Part shown: positions 48,267 to 56,257 of the stretch, one piece after another | Layout of the letters: each line of letters starts with the position of its first letter | Position numbering within the stretch: position 1 is the stretch's first letter | Assembly (NCBI RefSeq): GCF_030269645.1 | Contig: NZ_BSTR01000038.1 | Location: 1-64,000, forward strand | Direction of reading: 5' to 3' | Length of the DNA stretch: 64,000 nucleotides | Origin: Actinokineospora sp. NBRC 105648 | GTDB lineage: Bacteria > Actinomycetota > Actinomycetes > Mycobacteriales > Pseudonocardiaceae | The notes under the pieces: generated by a model | What the model saw: the letters and a program-made list of their open reading frames with translations, nothing else | The model's database searches: none | What the model was told of the DNA's origin: nothing | Program-made: the position numbers and the translations under genes

Positions 48267-48594
48267 ACATCCGTAGCGGGTGTTGCGTTGGGTGGGGCTT
48301 GAGATTTAGGGATTCGAGGGATTCAAGGTGAGAATATTGCGAGCGAGGGTGTATTGGTGGGTACCCCGTTTCCGGGGCCGTGCCTGGGAAGCGTTTCGGG
48401 GGCAGTGTCTGAGGGAGCGGGCAACGGACAGCGGGGCAGGGGGCAGGGGGCAGCACACCGTCTGCGTGTCCTGGCTGTGCTCTCGAACGCCCTGACCACC
48501 GCCCAACCCAACGTGCGCGCCGCGCGGGCGACCGATTTTCGCGTAACGCGGTGATCACCGGTGTCGACTAACGGTTGTGCCCAGGGGGAGCGCG
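48267..48594. other. Gap after element copy 4; no gene seen
   Basis: The first 45 bp continue the repeat flank shared with copy 3 (GGGCTTGAGA). The remainder shows no credible coding frame, RNA gene or strong hairpin. It presumably holds the promoter of the gene at 48595. Confidence 0.5.
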
Positions 48595-49800
48595 TTGCCG
48601 GACACCGGCGAACCCAGCCTGCGGGTGGTACGCGGGCCACGCCCGTTCTACCTGCGGCGCCGCTTCCTGCGCCCGTTCGCCCCCGCCGCCCTCGTCGCCG
48701 TGGCCGGTCTGCTGGCGCTGACCACCTCGGCGAACCTGCTGCTGCCGCTGCAACCGCTCACCGTGATCAACGGCAGCGTCGGGTCGAAGGCCGACTACTT
48801 CGAGGACGACCAGGTCCGCGACCTGCTGCTCCGCCACCACATCCGGGTGAACATCACCCGGCAGGGATCCCGGGAGGGTGCGGGCAGTGACCTGGACACC
48901 CTCGACTTCGTCTTCCCGTCCGGCCAGCCCGCTGCCCGGCTGGTGGTCGAGAAGCGGATCGCCGAGGGCAAGCGGCAGACGGTGCACCGCCCGTTCGTCA
49001 GCCCGGTAGTGCTGGCGACCTACCGCGAGTACGCCGACACCCTGGTCGCGAACAACCTGGCCACCGCCCAGCCCACCGCCGGTGGCGAGCCGCCGTACTA
49101 CTACAACGTGTCGATGGCCCCGTTCCTGGAGCGGATGCGCGCGGGCGAGACCTGGAACGACCTGCGGCTGGGCGACCGGGGCCTCAGCAACGACAACGTC
49201 GCGCTGGTCAACACCACCGACGTCTGCGTGTCCAACGGCGCCGCCACCTACCTCAGCCTGGTCGCCTACCTCCACCGGCACGGCGTCCCCAAGGATCTCG
49301 CCGACGCCACCGACCTGGGCAACGAGATCAAGCCGCTGCTGCGCGCCCAAGGCCAGCCGATCGTCTCCCCGGAGCTCTACTTCGTCGACGAGGGCCGCAG
49401 GAACGCGCCGATCATCGTGATCTACGAGCACCAGTACCTCGCCCACCAGCTGCGCCACCGGGCCCGGCAGGGGCAGCTCGACCGCGACCGCGTCCTGCTC
49501 TACCCCGACGTCGCGCTGCCCAGCGAGCCGCAGTTCATCGGCCTGACCGAGTCCGGCACCCGGCTCGGCAAGCTGCTCACCACCGACCCCGACCTGCGCA
49601 GGCGGGCGATGGAGCTCGGCTTCCGGGTCTTCGACCCCACCGGCGAGACCGCCAGCCCGCAGCTGTCGAGGTTCCTCGCCGAGAGTCGCGTCCCCGAGCC
49701 CGCCCGCGGCGGCATCGAGACCAAGGTCCTGCTGCCCGACCTGCCGCTGCTGGAGAAGATGATCGAGGTAGTCGGCGACTGCCCGAAACCGGGGAAGTGA
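48595..49800 (+). CDS. Membrane-anchored solute-binding-protein-like protein
   Basis: 401 residues. TTG 48595 is preferred over the GTG 18 bp upstream because GGGGGAG lies just before it. After about 25 basic residues a single helix (FAPAALVAVAGLLALTTSANLLL) anchors it. The rest matches the bacterial extracellular solute-binding fold seen next to VWA proteins in actinomycetes: NGSVGSKADYFEDDQVRDLL, INITRQGSRE-like VNITRQGSRE, LDFVFPSGQPAARL and RPFVSPVVLATYREYADTL. No transporter genes are adjacent, so it may act as a ligand sensor or chaperone. The next gene begins 3 bp after its stop, implying a joint role. Confidence 0.75.
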   Translation: MPDTGEPSLRVVRGPRPFYLRRRFLRPFAPAALVAVAGLLALTTSANLLLPLQPLTVINGSVGSKADYFEDDQVRDLLLRHHIRVNITRQGSREGAGSDLDTLDFVFPSGQPAARLVVEKRIAEGKRQTVHRPFVSPVVLATYREYADTLVANNLATAQPTAGGEPPYYYNVSMAPFLERMRAGETWNDLRLGDRGLSNDNVALVNTTDVCVSNGAATYLSLVAYLHRHGVPKDLADATDLGNEIKPLLRAQGQPIVSPELYFVDEGRRNAPIIVIYEHQYLAHQLRHRARQGQLDRDRVLLYPDVALPSEPQFIGLTESGTRLGKLLTTDPDLRRRAMELGFRVFDPTGETASPQLSRFLAESRVPEPARGGIETKVLLPDLPLLEKMIEVVGDCPKPGK

Positions 49801-49803
49801 GCG

Positions 49804-50571
49804 GTGGCCGTCTTCGACGCGCAGTGGTGGGGTGCCTGGTGGCCGTGGCTGCTGGTCTGGGTGGTGACGGTGGCCGCGCTGGTCATCGCGATCACCATCG
49901 CCGTTCGGCACTGGCGGGAGAACCGCGCGCCGGAGCGCAACCGCCGCCACGGCGTCGGGTTCTACCTCGACGACGAGGGCGTGATGGCGCTCTACCGCCA
50001 GTACGGCGGCAAGTACAAGGCGGCGCTGCGCCAGGAGGTGCAGGAGCGGATCAGCGCCAGCCGCGAGGTCGAGCTGGGCGTCGAGCTGGCCCCGGTGCGC
50101 GCGGCGGCCAAGCGCGGCGTCAACAGCGAGGTCTTCCGCAGCTACATCGAGAACGTCGAGCCGATCACCGCGATCGAGATCATCCTCGACGTGCTGGCGC
50201 GGGCCGGTGACGTGGTCGACGTCGACCTGCGCAGGCAGCAGGTCGTCGGCGGGCCCGCGCTGGACAACACCCTCGACGAGCAGGACCGCCCCCGGGAGGT
50301 GCGGCTGCGCGACCTGGAGACGTTCGTGTCCCTGCGCGGCCTGTTCCACGCGACCACCACCGACGCCGAGACCTCGGTGTTCGAGGCCCCCTACGGCGAC
50401 CCTGCCGACCCGGCGGCCTCGCCGCGGATCCGGTTGTCCTGCCGCACCTCGGGCCTGCGCGCCGGTCCCGTCCCGACCCGCTCGTTCCCGGCGCGCTGCC
50501 TGGGCCGGGTCGAGGACTGGGACCCCGAGACCAAGGTGCTCACCGTGCACCCGATCGCGATCTTCCGCTGA
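49804..50571 (+). CDS. Membrane protein of unknown function, partner of the binding-like protein
   Basis: 255 residues from GTG 49804, 3 bp after the preceding stop. One or two tryptophan-rich helices (WWGAWWPWLLVWVVTVAALVIAI) come first. A soluble domain of about 215 residues follows, beginning GVGFYLDDEGVMALYRQYGGKYKAAL, with a helical part and a beta-rich end (ARCLGRVEDWDPETKVLTVHP). No catalytic motif is visible, and I do not recognise the family. A short hairpin terminator follows. Confidence 0.7.
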   Translation: MAVFDAQWWGAWWPWLLVWVVTVAALVIAITIAVRHWRENRAPERNRRHGVGFYLDDEGVMALYRQYGGKYKAALRQEVQERISASREVELGVELAPVRAAAKRGVNSEVFRSYIENVEPITAIEIILDVLARAGDVVDVDLRRQQVVGGPALDNTLDEQDRPREVRLRDLETFVSLRGLFHATTTDAETSVFEAPYGDPADPAASPRIRLSCRTSGLRAGPVPTRSFPARCLGRVEDWDPETKVLTVHPIAIFR

Positions 50572-50591
50572 CCGCCCGCCGCTCTCGCCCA

Positions 50592-50609
50592 CCGCACTGT
50601 CCAGTGCGG
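50592..50609 (+). terminator. Hairpin CCGCACTG-TC-CAGTGCGG
   Basis: Perfect 8-bp arms with a 2-nt loop, 21 bp after the stop of the membrane protein gene. Likely terminator. Confidence 0.55.
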
Positions 50610-50616
50610 CTGTCCA

Positions 50617-50777
50617 CAGCGGCCACTCACCGCGGCCACTCACCCAGCAGCGATTCACCTGGCAGCGATTCACACAGCAGCGATTCACACAGCAGCGATT
50701 CACACAGCGGCCAAGCACACAGCGGCCAAGCGCCTGCGGCGATTCACACTGCGGCGATTCACTTGGCGGCCAGGCAC
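50617..50777. repeat. 15-bp tandem repeats (AGCGATTCACACAGC)
   Basis: About eleven 15-bp units, three of them identical (AGCGATTCACACAGC), the rest variants such as GGCCAAGCACACAGC and GCGATTCACACTGCG. They fill the gap between a plus-strand stop and a minus-strand stop. There are no spacers, so this is a plain tandem repeat and not CRISPR. Confidence 0.85.
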
Positions 50778-51248
50778 TCAGTCCTCGTCGTCGCGCTCGC
50801 GCAGCGGCACCACGAACCACAGGAACCCGATCAGCAGCGCGCTGGCCCCGGCGATCGCGAACGCCCAGCCGCCGCCGACCACCATCTCCGCCAGCAGCAG
50901 CACCGAGGCGGTCACCGCCAGGGACAGGCAGACCAACCCGGCGATCGTGGTGCGGGTGGCCAGCCGCATGATCTCCGGCCGCTTGCCGCGCCGGAAAAGG
51001 ATCCGGTGCCACGCCGCGGGCGCGGTCAGCAGGCCGACCGACGCCACCGCGAACAGCACGGCCACCAGGTGCGTGGCGCGCTCGAAGGCGTTGGCGTCGC
51101 GGACGTACACCTCGGTGAACGCGATGGAGAGCAGGAATCCGAAGAGGATCTGGACGCCTGCCTGGGCCACCCGCAGCTCTTGCAGCAACTCGTTGAGGTT
51201 GCGGGTGATCCGCTGCTCGGGCGACTCGTCGGCGGTCGGTGTACTCAT
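50778..51248 (-). CDS. DUF6328 family membrane protein
   Basis: 156 residues from ATG 51248 with AGGAG before it. The motif NELLQELRVAQAGVQILFGFLLSIAF, followed by three more hydrophobic helices, is characteristic of DUF6328, a four-helix actinobacterial membrane family of unknown function. A further conserved segment, WHRILFRRGKRPEIMRLA, lies between helices 2 and 3. It lies downstream of the caspase-like gene on the same strand with a 96-bp gap, so co-transcription is possible. Confidence 0.85.
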   Translation of the reverse strand: MSTPTADESPEQRITRNLNELLQELRVAQAGVQILFGFLLSIAFTEVYVRDANAFERATHLVAVLFAVASVGLLTAPAAWHRILFRRGKRPEIMRLATRTTIAGLVCLSLAVTASVLLLAEMVVGGGWAFAIAGASALLIGFLWFVVPLRERDDED

Positions 51249-51344
51249 GTCGGGACTCTCCTCGGTGCGCGGTCTGCACAGGGATGTTCCTCGGACCGCC
51301 CGATCGGAAACCGGACATTCGGCTCAACTGCCCGCCGTGCGCGA

Positions 51345-52646
51345 TCAGCCCTGATAGTCGCTGGTCACGATCACGATCACGCCCGGGTCGGCGAGCCGCA
51401 AGCTCTCGGGGCGCGCCAACGGCTGCAGGTGGAACTGACCCGCCAGGTTGAGCGCGGCGGGCTCCTCCTCGGTGCCCGGCCGGTAGTACACCGTGGAGGT
51501 GGGGAGTCTGCCGCCGGTGTAGTTGCTCACCTCACTGACAGTCCAGCCGCGCTCCCGGAAGTCCGCTTTGGCCTTGTTCCCGAGCCCGGCGATCGTGGAG
51601 TTGTTGTAGACCCGCACTACCGAGGTCCCGGCCACGGCGGCGCTGGAAGTCGTCGTGGCCGTCGCGGTGGTCGAGGTCGTCGTGGTCGCCGATCGCTCCA
51701 CGGTCGTGGTCGTGCCTGCCTGCTGGGCCGACGTCGTGGGTCCCGTGGACGCCACCGTCGGTGCGGGGTTCGCCGTCCCCGCCGGCTCGTCGACCAGCGC
51801 GTTGGTCGCCAGCACGGCGGCGGTCACCCCACCCGCCAGCCCGACCGCGGCGGCGGTGATCCACAGGGCCCGTCGGGGAGCGCGGGCGGGTGGCGTCGTG
51901 GGGATCGCCGTCCGCCCGGTCCAGGCCCCGTTGCGGACGAGCGCGAGCTGGTTCGCCGTCCCGGTGCCCAGCCTGCTCGGCATCGGCCGCCCGGCCGCGC
52001 GGGCCATCCGGCGCAGCTCCGCGTACAGCACCTCCAGGCTCAGCAGCTCCGGCCCGCCCGCCACCCCGTCGCGTAGCAGTCGGATCAGGCCGCCGGTGAA
52101 GGCCGTGTACCTGGCCCCCGGCGGGGCGAGCGCGACGGCGTTGGCCGGTGCCGAGGCGAGCGTGTAGGTGCCCTCCACCTCGACCTGCCCGGACAGCGCG
52201 GCCGCCATGGTCCCGGCGGTGGCCCGGCCGCTGAAGCAGCAGTCGAGCACCAGCACCCGGTTGACCGCCGGGCTGTCGCGCAACACGTCGCGGATCACCT
52301 CGAACGGCAGCGCGCTCACCCGCAGCTCGTCGGGGTGGGTGTCGGGCAGGGTGAGGTAGAGGTCGCCGCGGTCGGGGCTGAGCAGGCCGTGACCCGCGAA
52401 GTAGACGAAGACGGTGTCGTCGGCGTTCCCGGTGTGCTTGCGCAGGGCGCGGTAGACGGCGCGCACCGAGTCCGCGTTGTCCACCACCGTGCAGCGCTCG
52501 GGCAGGAACCCGCCGCGGCGCGGGTCGGTCAGCGCGGACTGGAGTCCATCCAGGTTGTTGACCACACCCGCCAGGTCGGGCAATTCCGGCGCGGTGTGCC
52601 TGCTGGTGCCGATCAGGATCGCCGACGACCGCGCCGGATCGGGCAT
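51345..52646 (-). CDS. Caspase-fold (C14) protease-TM-LytR_C fusion
   Basis: 433 residues from ATG 52646, giving the family-typical start MPDPARSSAILIGTS; a GTG 18 bp upstream is an alternative. Residues 1 to about 230 are a caspase-like domain with the catalytic His86 in YFAGHGLL and Cys137 in LDCCFSG. One helix (WITAAAVGLAGGVTAAVLATNAL) follows, then a Thr/Ser-rich linker. The last 90 residues are a LytR C-terminal domain (VVRVYNNSTIAGLGNKAKADFRERGW), which is extracytoplasmic in cell-wall-related proteins. The protease would be cytosolic and the LytR_C domain outside. It lies directly downstream of the CapA-like gene, so a link to envelope-polymer stress is possible. Confidence 0.85.
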   Translation of the reverse strand: MPDPARSSAILIGTSRHTAPELPDLAGVVNNLDGLQSALTDPRRGGFLPERCTVVDNADSVRAVYRALRKHTGNADDTVFVYFAGHGLLSPDRGDLYLTLPDTHPDELRVSALPFEVIRDVLRDSPAVNRVLVLDCCFSGRATAGTMAAALSGQVEVEGTYTLASAPANAVALAPPGARYTAFTGGLIRLLRDGVAGGPELLSLEVLYAELRRMARAAGRPMPSRLGTGTANQLALVRNGAWTGRTAIPTTPPARAPRRALWITAAAVGLAGGVTAAVLATNALVDEPAGTANPAPTVASTGPTTSAQQAGTTTTVERSATTTTSTTATATTTSSAAVAGTSVVRVYNNSTIAGLGNKAKADFRERGWTVSEVSNYTGGRLPTSTVYYRPGTEEEPAALNLAGQFHLQPLARPESLRLADPGVIVIVTSDYQG

Positions 52647-52705
52647 GCGCACCCGCGTCTGCACCCCCTGGGACGCCGTTCAGAACGAGATCACCCTAGA
52701 CGCCC

Positions 52706-55138
52706 CTACCGCGACGCACGCGGTGATCGCGCCACGTAGGCGAACGGGACCTCCGCCTTCCCGCGGTTGCGGGCCATCGTGTAGTCGCCGAACGCCGTGG
52801 TGCTCCCCGCGAGCGCGCGCCACTCGACCAGGTGCAGGTCGTCGACCTCGGCCCACTCGGTGCGCCCGGGCACGCCGGTGACCTTGACGTACGGGGTGAC
52901 CACGGTGGCCTGCTGCCTGCCCCCGGCCAGGTCGGCCGCGGTCAGGTCCACCACGACCTCGTGCCACCCGCCGTCGTCGGGCACGGTGATCGGCCGGGAC
53001 ACCGTGGTGACCAGCTCCGGCGCCTCGGCCCCCGGGTCGCCGGTGAGCCGGGCGATCTCGAAGCGGGCCTCCGGGGTCGCCCCGGCCGACCGGCGCACCC
53101 GCACGACCAGCGAGTACGACGGGTCCGCGTCGACCGCGACCGCCTTCCCGCGCCGGGTCTCGAACAGCCGGTGCCGGGGGAGCGCGACGGTGGCCACCGG
53201 GCGGGTCTGCGTCGTCCCGCCGTCGGCCTCCAGGCGCAGGCTGCGCAGGCCCTCGGCGGTGTCCCCGGTCTGCAGGCCCTCGCGCTTGCTGTTGACGTTC
53301 CAGTGCACCGCGTCGGTGACCACGCTGTCGGCGACGTCGTCCTCGAAGTCGCCCCAGCCGAACAGGTCCCGGCCGACCTCGACGCCGGTGCCCGAGGTCG
53401 GCCGCACCAGGGTGCCCTCGCCGTCGGGCAGCCGCCGCACCTGGCCCGGGGGCAGGGTGACGGTCCGCGGGGTCTCCGGCGCGGGCTGGTCGGTCACCAG
53501 GATGGTGTGCCGGTCCAGCACGAGGTGCGCGGGTCTGGTGTCGGGGGAGGCCGCGGCGAGCCGCGTCCTGACCACGCCGTCGGTGTCCTCATAGGACTCC
53601 AGGGGGCTGCGCTCGGCCGCGTGCGCGAGCGCTCGGGCGGCGGCCTGGTCAGTGACCACCGCAGGCCGCCCAGCGACGTTCTCCACCGGCAGCACCCGCG
53701 CCTGCAACAGCTTGTCGCCGTCCCAGACCGTGCGCAGGAAACCGCTCTCCAGCGCCTCCACCCGGCTCAGGTCGGACACCAGGTCACCGAGGCCGTAGAC
53801 GACCAGCTTGCCCTTGTACCACTCCATCCCCTGCGGCACCTGGGAATGGTGCGCCACCACCAGGTCGGCGCCCGCGTCGACCGCCTTGCGGGCGATGGCG
53901 CGCACGGTGTCGGCGGGCGCGTCGGCGAACTGGTGGCCGCCGTGCACCTGCACCACGACGACCTTCGAATCCGCCGCCGCCGCGCGGATCTGCTCCGGTG
54001 AGGTGGTGTCGTCCCAGAGGGCGGCGCCACCGTGCCCGCGCCGCGCCACCCAGTCCTGGACCTCCGGGTAGACCGCCGAGAGTGATTGCCACATGGCGGC
54101 GGCGTCGGCTGGGCTCGCCTTGCGCTCGGCGCCGGTGTAGAGCTCCCACGCCGCCCGGATGGGCCGGGCGGCCCGCGGCACGCGCACGGCGCCCGCGGTG
54201 AACCCCCAGTCCCGCGACTGGTACTGCCAGGCCTGGTTCTCCGAGAGGTCGGCCGGCTTGCGGGTCGAGGCGGTGGGCAGCTGTGCGTTCGCCGCCGAGC
54301 CGTCCACGTCGGTGTAGGCGAGCATGCTCGTGGTCGTGCCGTTGGTGGTGGTGCGCAACGGTTTCGCCGCCTCGGCCGGGTCGGCGCCCGCGCCGATCGC
54401 GCCGATGTCGACCGCCGCCAGCGCCGCCCGGGTGTCCGCCAGGCCGGGGTCGAGCAGGTCGCGCGCGTGGTCGTTGGCCAGCCCCGCCACGTCCACCGAC
54501 AGCTTGCGCAACCCGGCGACGGCCGCGGCGGGCGCGTGCCGGACGGGCCGCCTGCCCGGGTACGCCGCCGTCTCGGGCTTGTCGCTGAGCACCGTCTCCA
54601 GGTCGACCGACCCGATGTCGGCCGCGGCGAACGCGGGCGCCAGCGCCTCCACCGCGCGCTCGGCCGCCGGCCCAGCGTCCGCCGCCGCGGCCGGGTCCTG
54701 CTTGCCGAACGACAGGTCACCGCCCAGGTGCAGGACGAACCTGCCCGGGGTGCGGGCCAACAGCGTCACGTCGGTGGTCTTGCCGCCGTCGGCCCAGCCC
54801 AGCGACACCGGCTCGGTCAGGTAGCCGTCGGCGCTCACCACGGCCACCGCGGGCCCGCTGAGCGCGGGTGTGGTGGCCAGGCCGTCGTCGTCGGTGGTCA
54901 GCTCGACCGCGGCGTCGACCGCGGTCACGCCCTGCACGGCCACCCGCGCGTCGGCCAGCGCCTCGCCGGACTCCCCGCGCACCCGGACGGTGGCGGTGAT
55001 GGTGCCGCCGCCGCTGGAGGTCAGGCAGTCGCCGCAGTCCGGGCCGGACACCTCGTGCACGACCACCACCGCCCCGACGACCGCGGCCACCAGGCCGCCC
55101 GCCAGCAGGCTCTTCCGCACCGTGGTCCACGCAGGCAC
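52706..55138 (-). CDS. CapA-like poly-gamma-glutamate biosynthesis protein
   Basis: 810 residues. GTG 55138 is chosen for AAGGAA 10 nt upstream. One N-terminal helix (SLLAGGLVAAVVGAVVVVHEV) is followed by a carboxypeptidase-regulatory-like beta module (about 45-140). The CapA/PGA_cap fold follows (about 145-520): LHLGGDLSFG, VDLETVLS, LANDHARDLLD, VVQVHGGHQF and VVAHHSQVPQG, then YGLGDLVSD. Several family residues differ (HWGxE reads HGGHQ; HHPH reads HHSQ). About 260 C-terminal residues are beta-rich with no assigned domain. CapA/PgsA supports PGA synthesis or export with PgsB and PgsC, which are encoded on the other side of the divergent promoter. Confidence 0.85.
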   Translation of the reverse strand: MPAWTTVRKSLLAGGLVAAVVGAVVVVHEVSGPDCGDCLTSSGGGTITATVRVRGESGEALADARVAVQGVTAVDAAVELTTDDDGLATTPALSGPAVAVVSADGYLTEPVSLGWADGGKTTDVTLLARTPGRFVLHLGGDLSFGKQDPAAAADAGPAAERAVEALAPAFAAADIGSVDLETVLSDKPETAAYPGRRPVRHAPAAAVAGLRKLSVDVAGLANDHARDLLDPGLADTRAALAAVDIGAIGAGADPAEAAKPLRTTTNGTTTSMLAYTDVDGSAANAQLPTASTRKPADLSENQAWQYQSRDWGFTAGAVRVPRAARPIRAAWELYTGAERKASPADAAAMWQSLSAVYPEVQDWVARRGHGGAALWDDTTSPEQIRAAAADSKVVVVQVHGGHQFADAPADTVRAIARKAVDAGADLVVAHHSQVPQGMEWYKGKLVVYGLGDLVSDLSRVEALESGFLRTVWDGDKLLQARVLPVENVAGRPAVVTDQAAARALAHAAERSPLESYEDTDGVVRTRLAAASPDTRPAHLVLDRHTILVTDQPAPETPRTVTLPPGQVRRLPDGEGTLVRPTSGTGVEVGRDLFGWGDFEDDVADSVVTDAVHWNVNSKREGLQTGDTAEGLRSLRLEADGGTTQTRPVATVALPRHRLFETRRGKAVAVDADPSYSLVVRVRRSAGATPEARFEIARLTGDPGAEAPELVTTVSRPITVPDDGGWHEVVVDLTAADLAGGRQQATVVTPYVKVTGVPGRTEWAEVDDLHLVEWRALAGSTTAFGDYTMARNRGKAEVPFAYVARSPRASR

Positions 55139-55182
55139 GCTCGGGTAGTTCCTTTCCAAGAGATCAGTCGGGTCGGGACGCC

Positions 55183-56112
55183 TTACTCGGCGCGGAAGTC
55201 GACCTTCGCCAGCACCTCGACGACCGCGCGCCAGTGGCTCTCCTCGGAGCGCACCGTCCGGTTCATCTCCACGTGGGCGAAGGGCACCCCGTGGGCTGCG
55301 GCCTCGACACCCTGCTCGTTGCGGGTGCCCTCGAGCGCGCCGCACTGGTCGCGCCAGGCGCGGCACACGCGCAGGCCCCGGTCCGCGAGGTCCTCGGCGG
55401 CCTGCCGGAACCCCGGGCCCGCGGCGCCCGCGCCGGGGGAGAGCACGACGTCCTTGCCGGACAGGCTGGCGTTGTCGAAACCGTGCAGCTGCACCTGCGG
55501 CAGCCCGGTGGCGCCGAGCGCGGTGACCACGGCGTGGAACATCGAGTCGGCGCGGTGGGCGACGTCGCCCGCGCCGTCGGCCACCCGCCGGTGCGTGCCC
55601 GAGATCGCCAGCACCGAGCCGGGCGCCTGCTGGAACAGGGCGAGCCCGACCTTCTCGGTGTCCATGTCGGCCACCGGGTGCGGCACCTCCACGACCAGCT
55701 TCGCGGGCGTGGACAGGTCCACCACGTACATGCCCCACGCGCGGTCGGACCCCGGCTGCTGGTCGAGCACCGCGATCGGCCGCCCGGTCCGCTCGTCGGT
55801 GCCGATCCGGTAGGTGTAGCCCAGCTCGGACAGCGACGGACCCGGGTCGGCCACCGGTGCGGCGCCCGCCACCCGGCTGAGCCGGTCGACCACCGCGGTG
55901 AGCCGGTCGCGCTCGTCCTGGTCGGGCGGGCGGTACTGGGCGTCGTCGCGCAGGCCGCCGACGAAGCGCCCGATCTCCTCGGCCAGCCCGATCATCGATG
56001 CCTGTCCCTGTTTCTCGTTGTCGCCACCGGGGATGACCAGCACGACGAGGACGGCCAGCACCGCCAGGACGAGGACCGTGACCAGGGTTCGTGGCCGCGT
56101 GACGTAATGCAC
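55183..56112 (-). CDS. Membrane-anchored protein of the PGA locus, unknown function
   Basis: 309 residues from GTG 56112; the Shine-Dalgarno sequence is weak. One N-terminal helix (TLVTVLVLAVLAVLVVLVIPG) is followed by an extracytoplasmic domain. It contains VVEVPHPVADMDTEKVG, ISGTHRRVADGAGDVAHRADSMFHAVV and LHGFDNASLSGKDVVLSPGAG. The spaced His, Asp and Glu residues could be metal ligands of a hydrolase, and a PGA-trimming or amidohydrolase role would fit the context, but I cannot name the family. It is 44 bp from the CapA-like gene in the same direction. Confidence 0.65.
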   Translation of the reverse strand: MHYVTRPRTLVTVLVLAVLAVLVVLVIPGGDNEKQGQASMIGLAEEIGRFVGGLRDDAQYRPPDQDERDRLTAVVDRLSRVAGAAPVADPGPSLSELGYTYRIGTDERTGRPIAVLDQQPGSDRAWGMYVVDLSTPAKLVVEVPHPVADMDTEKVGLALFQQAPGSVLAISGTHRRVADGAGDVAHRADSMFHAVVTALGATGLPQVQLHGFDNASLSGKDVVLSPGAGAAGPGFRQAAEDLADRGLRVCRAWRDQCGALEGTRNEQGVEAAAHGVPFAHVEMNRTVRSEESHWRAVVEVLAKVDFRAE

Positions 56113-56257
56113 GGTTTAGGAACCCATCCCCCAGTCGTGTCTTTGATCCACCCGGTCGGGTGAAGTCGCGTGAGTCGCTGTAGCAGAATGCCACAGCGGC
56201 AACGGCAGTCGCGGGACGAGGCTGCCGGTTGTGTCATTCATCCGACTGGGGAGACCT

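Noticed and set aside
50617-50777. CRISPR array
   Set aside because: Units are 15 bp and directly adjacent with no spacers; no cas genes in the window.
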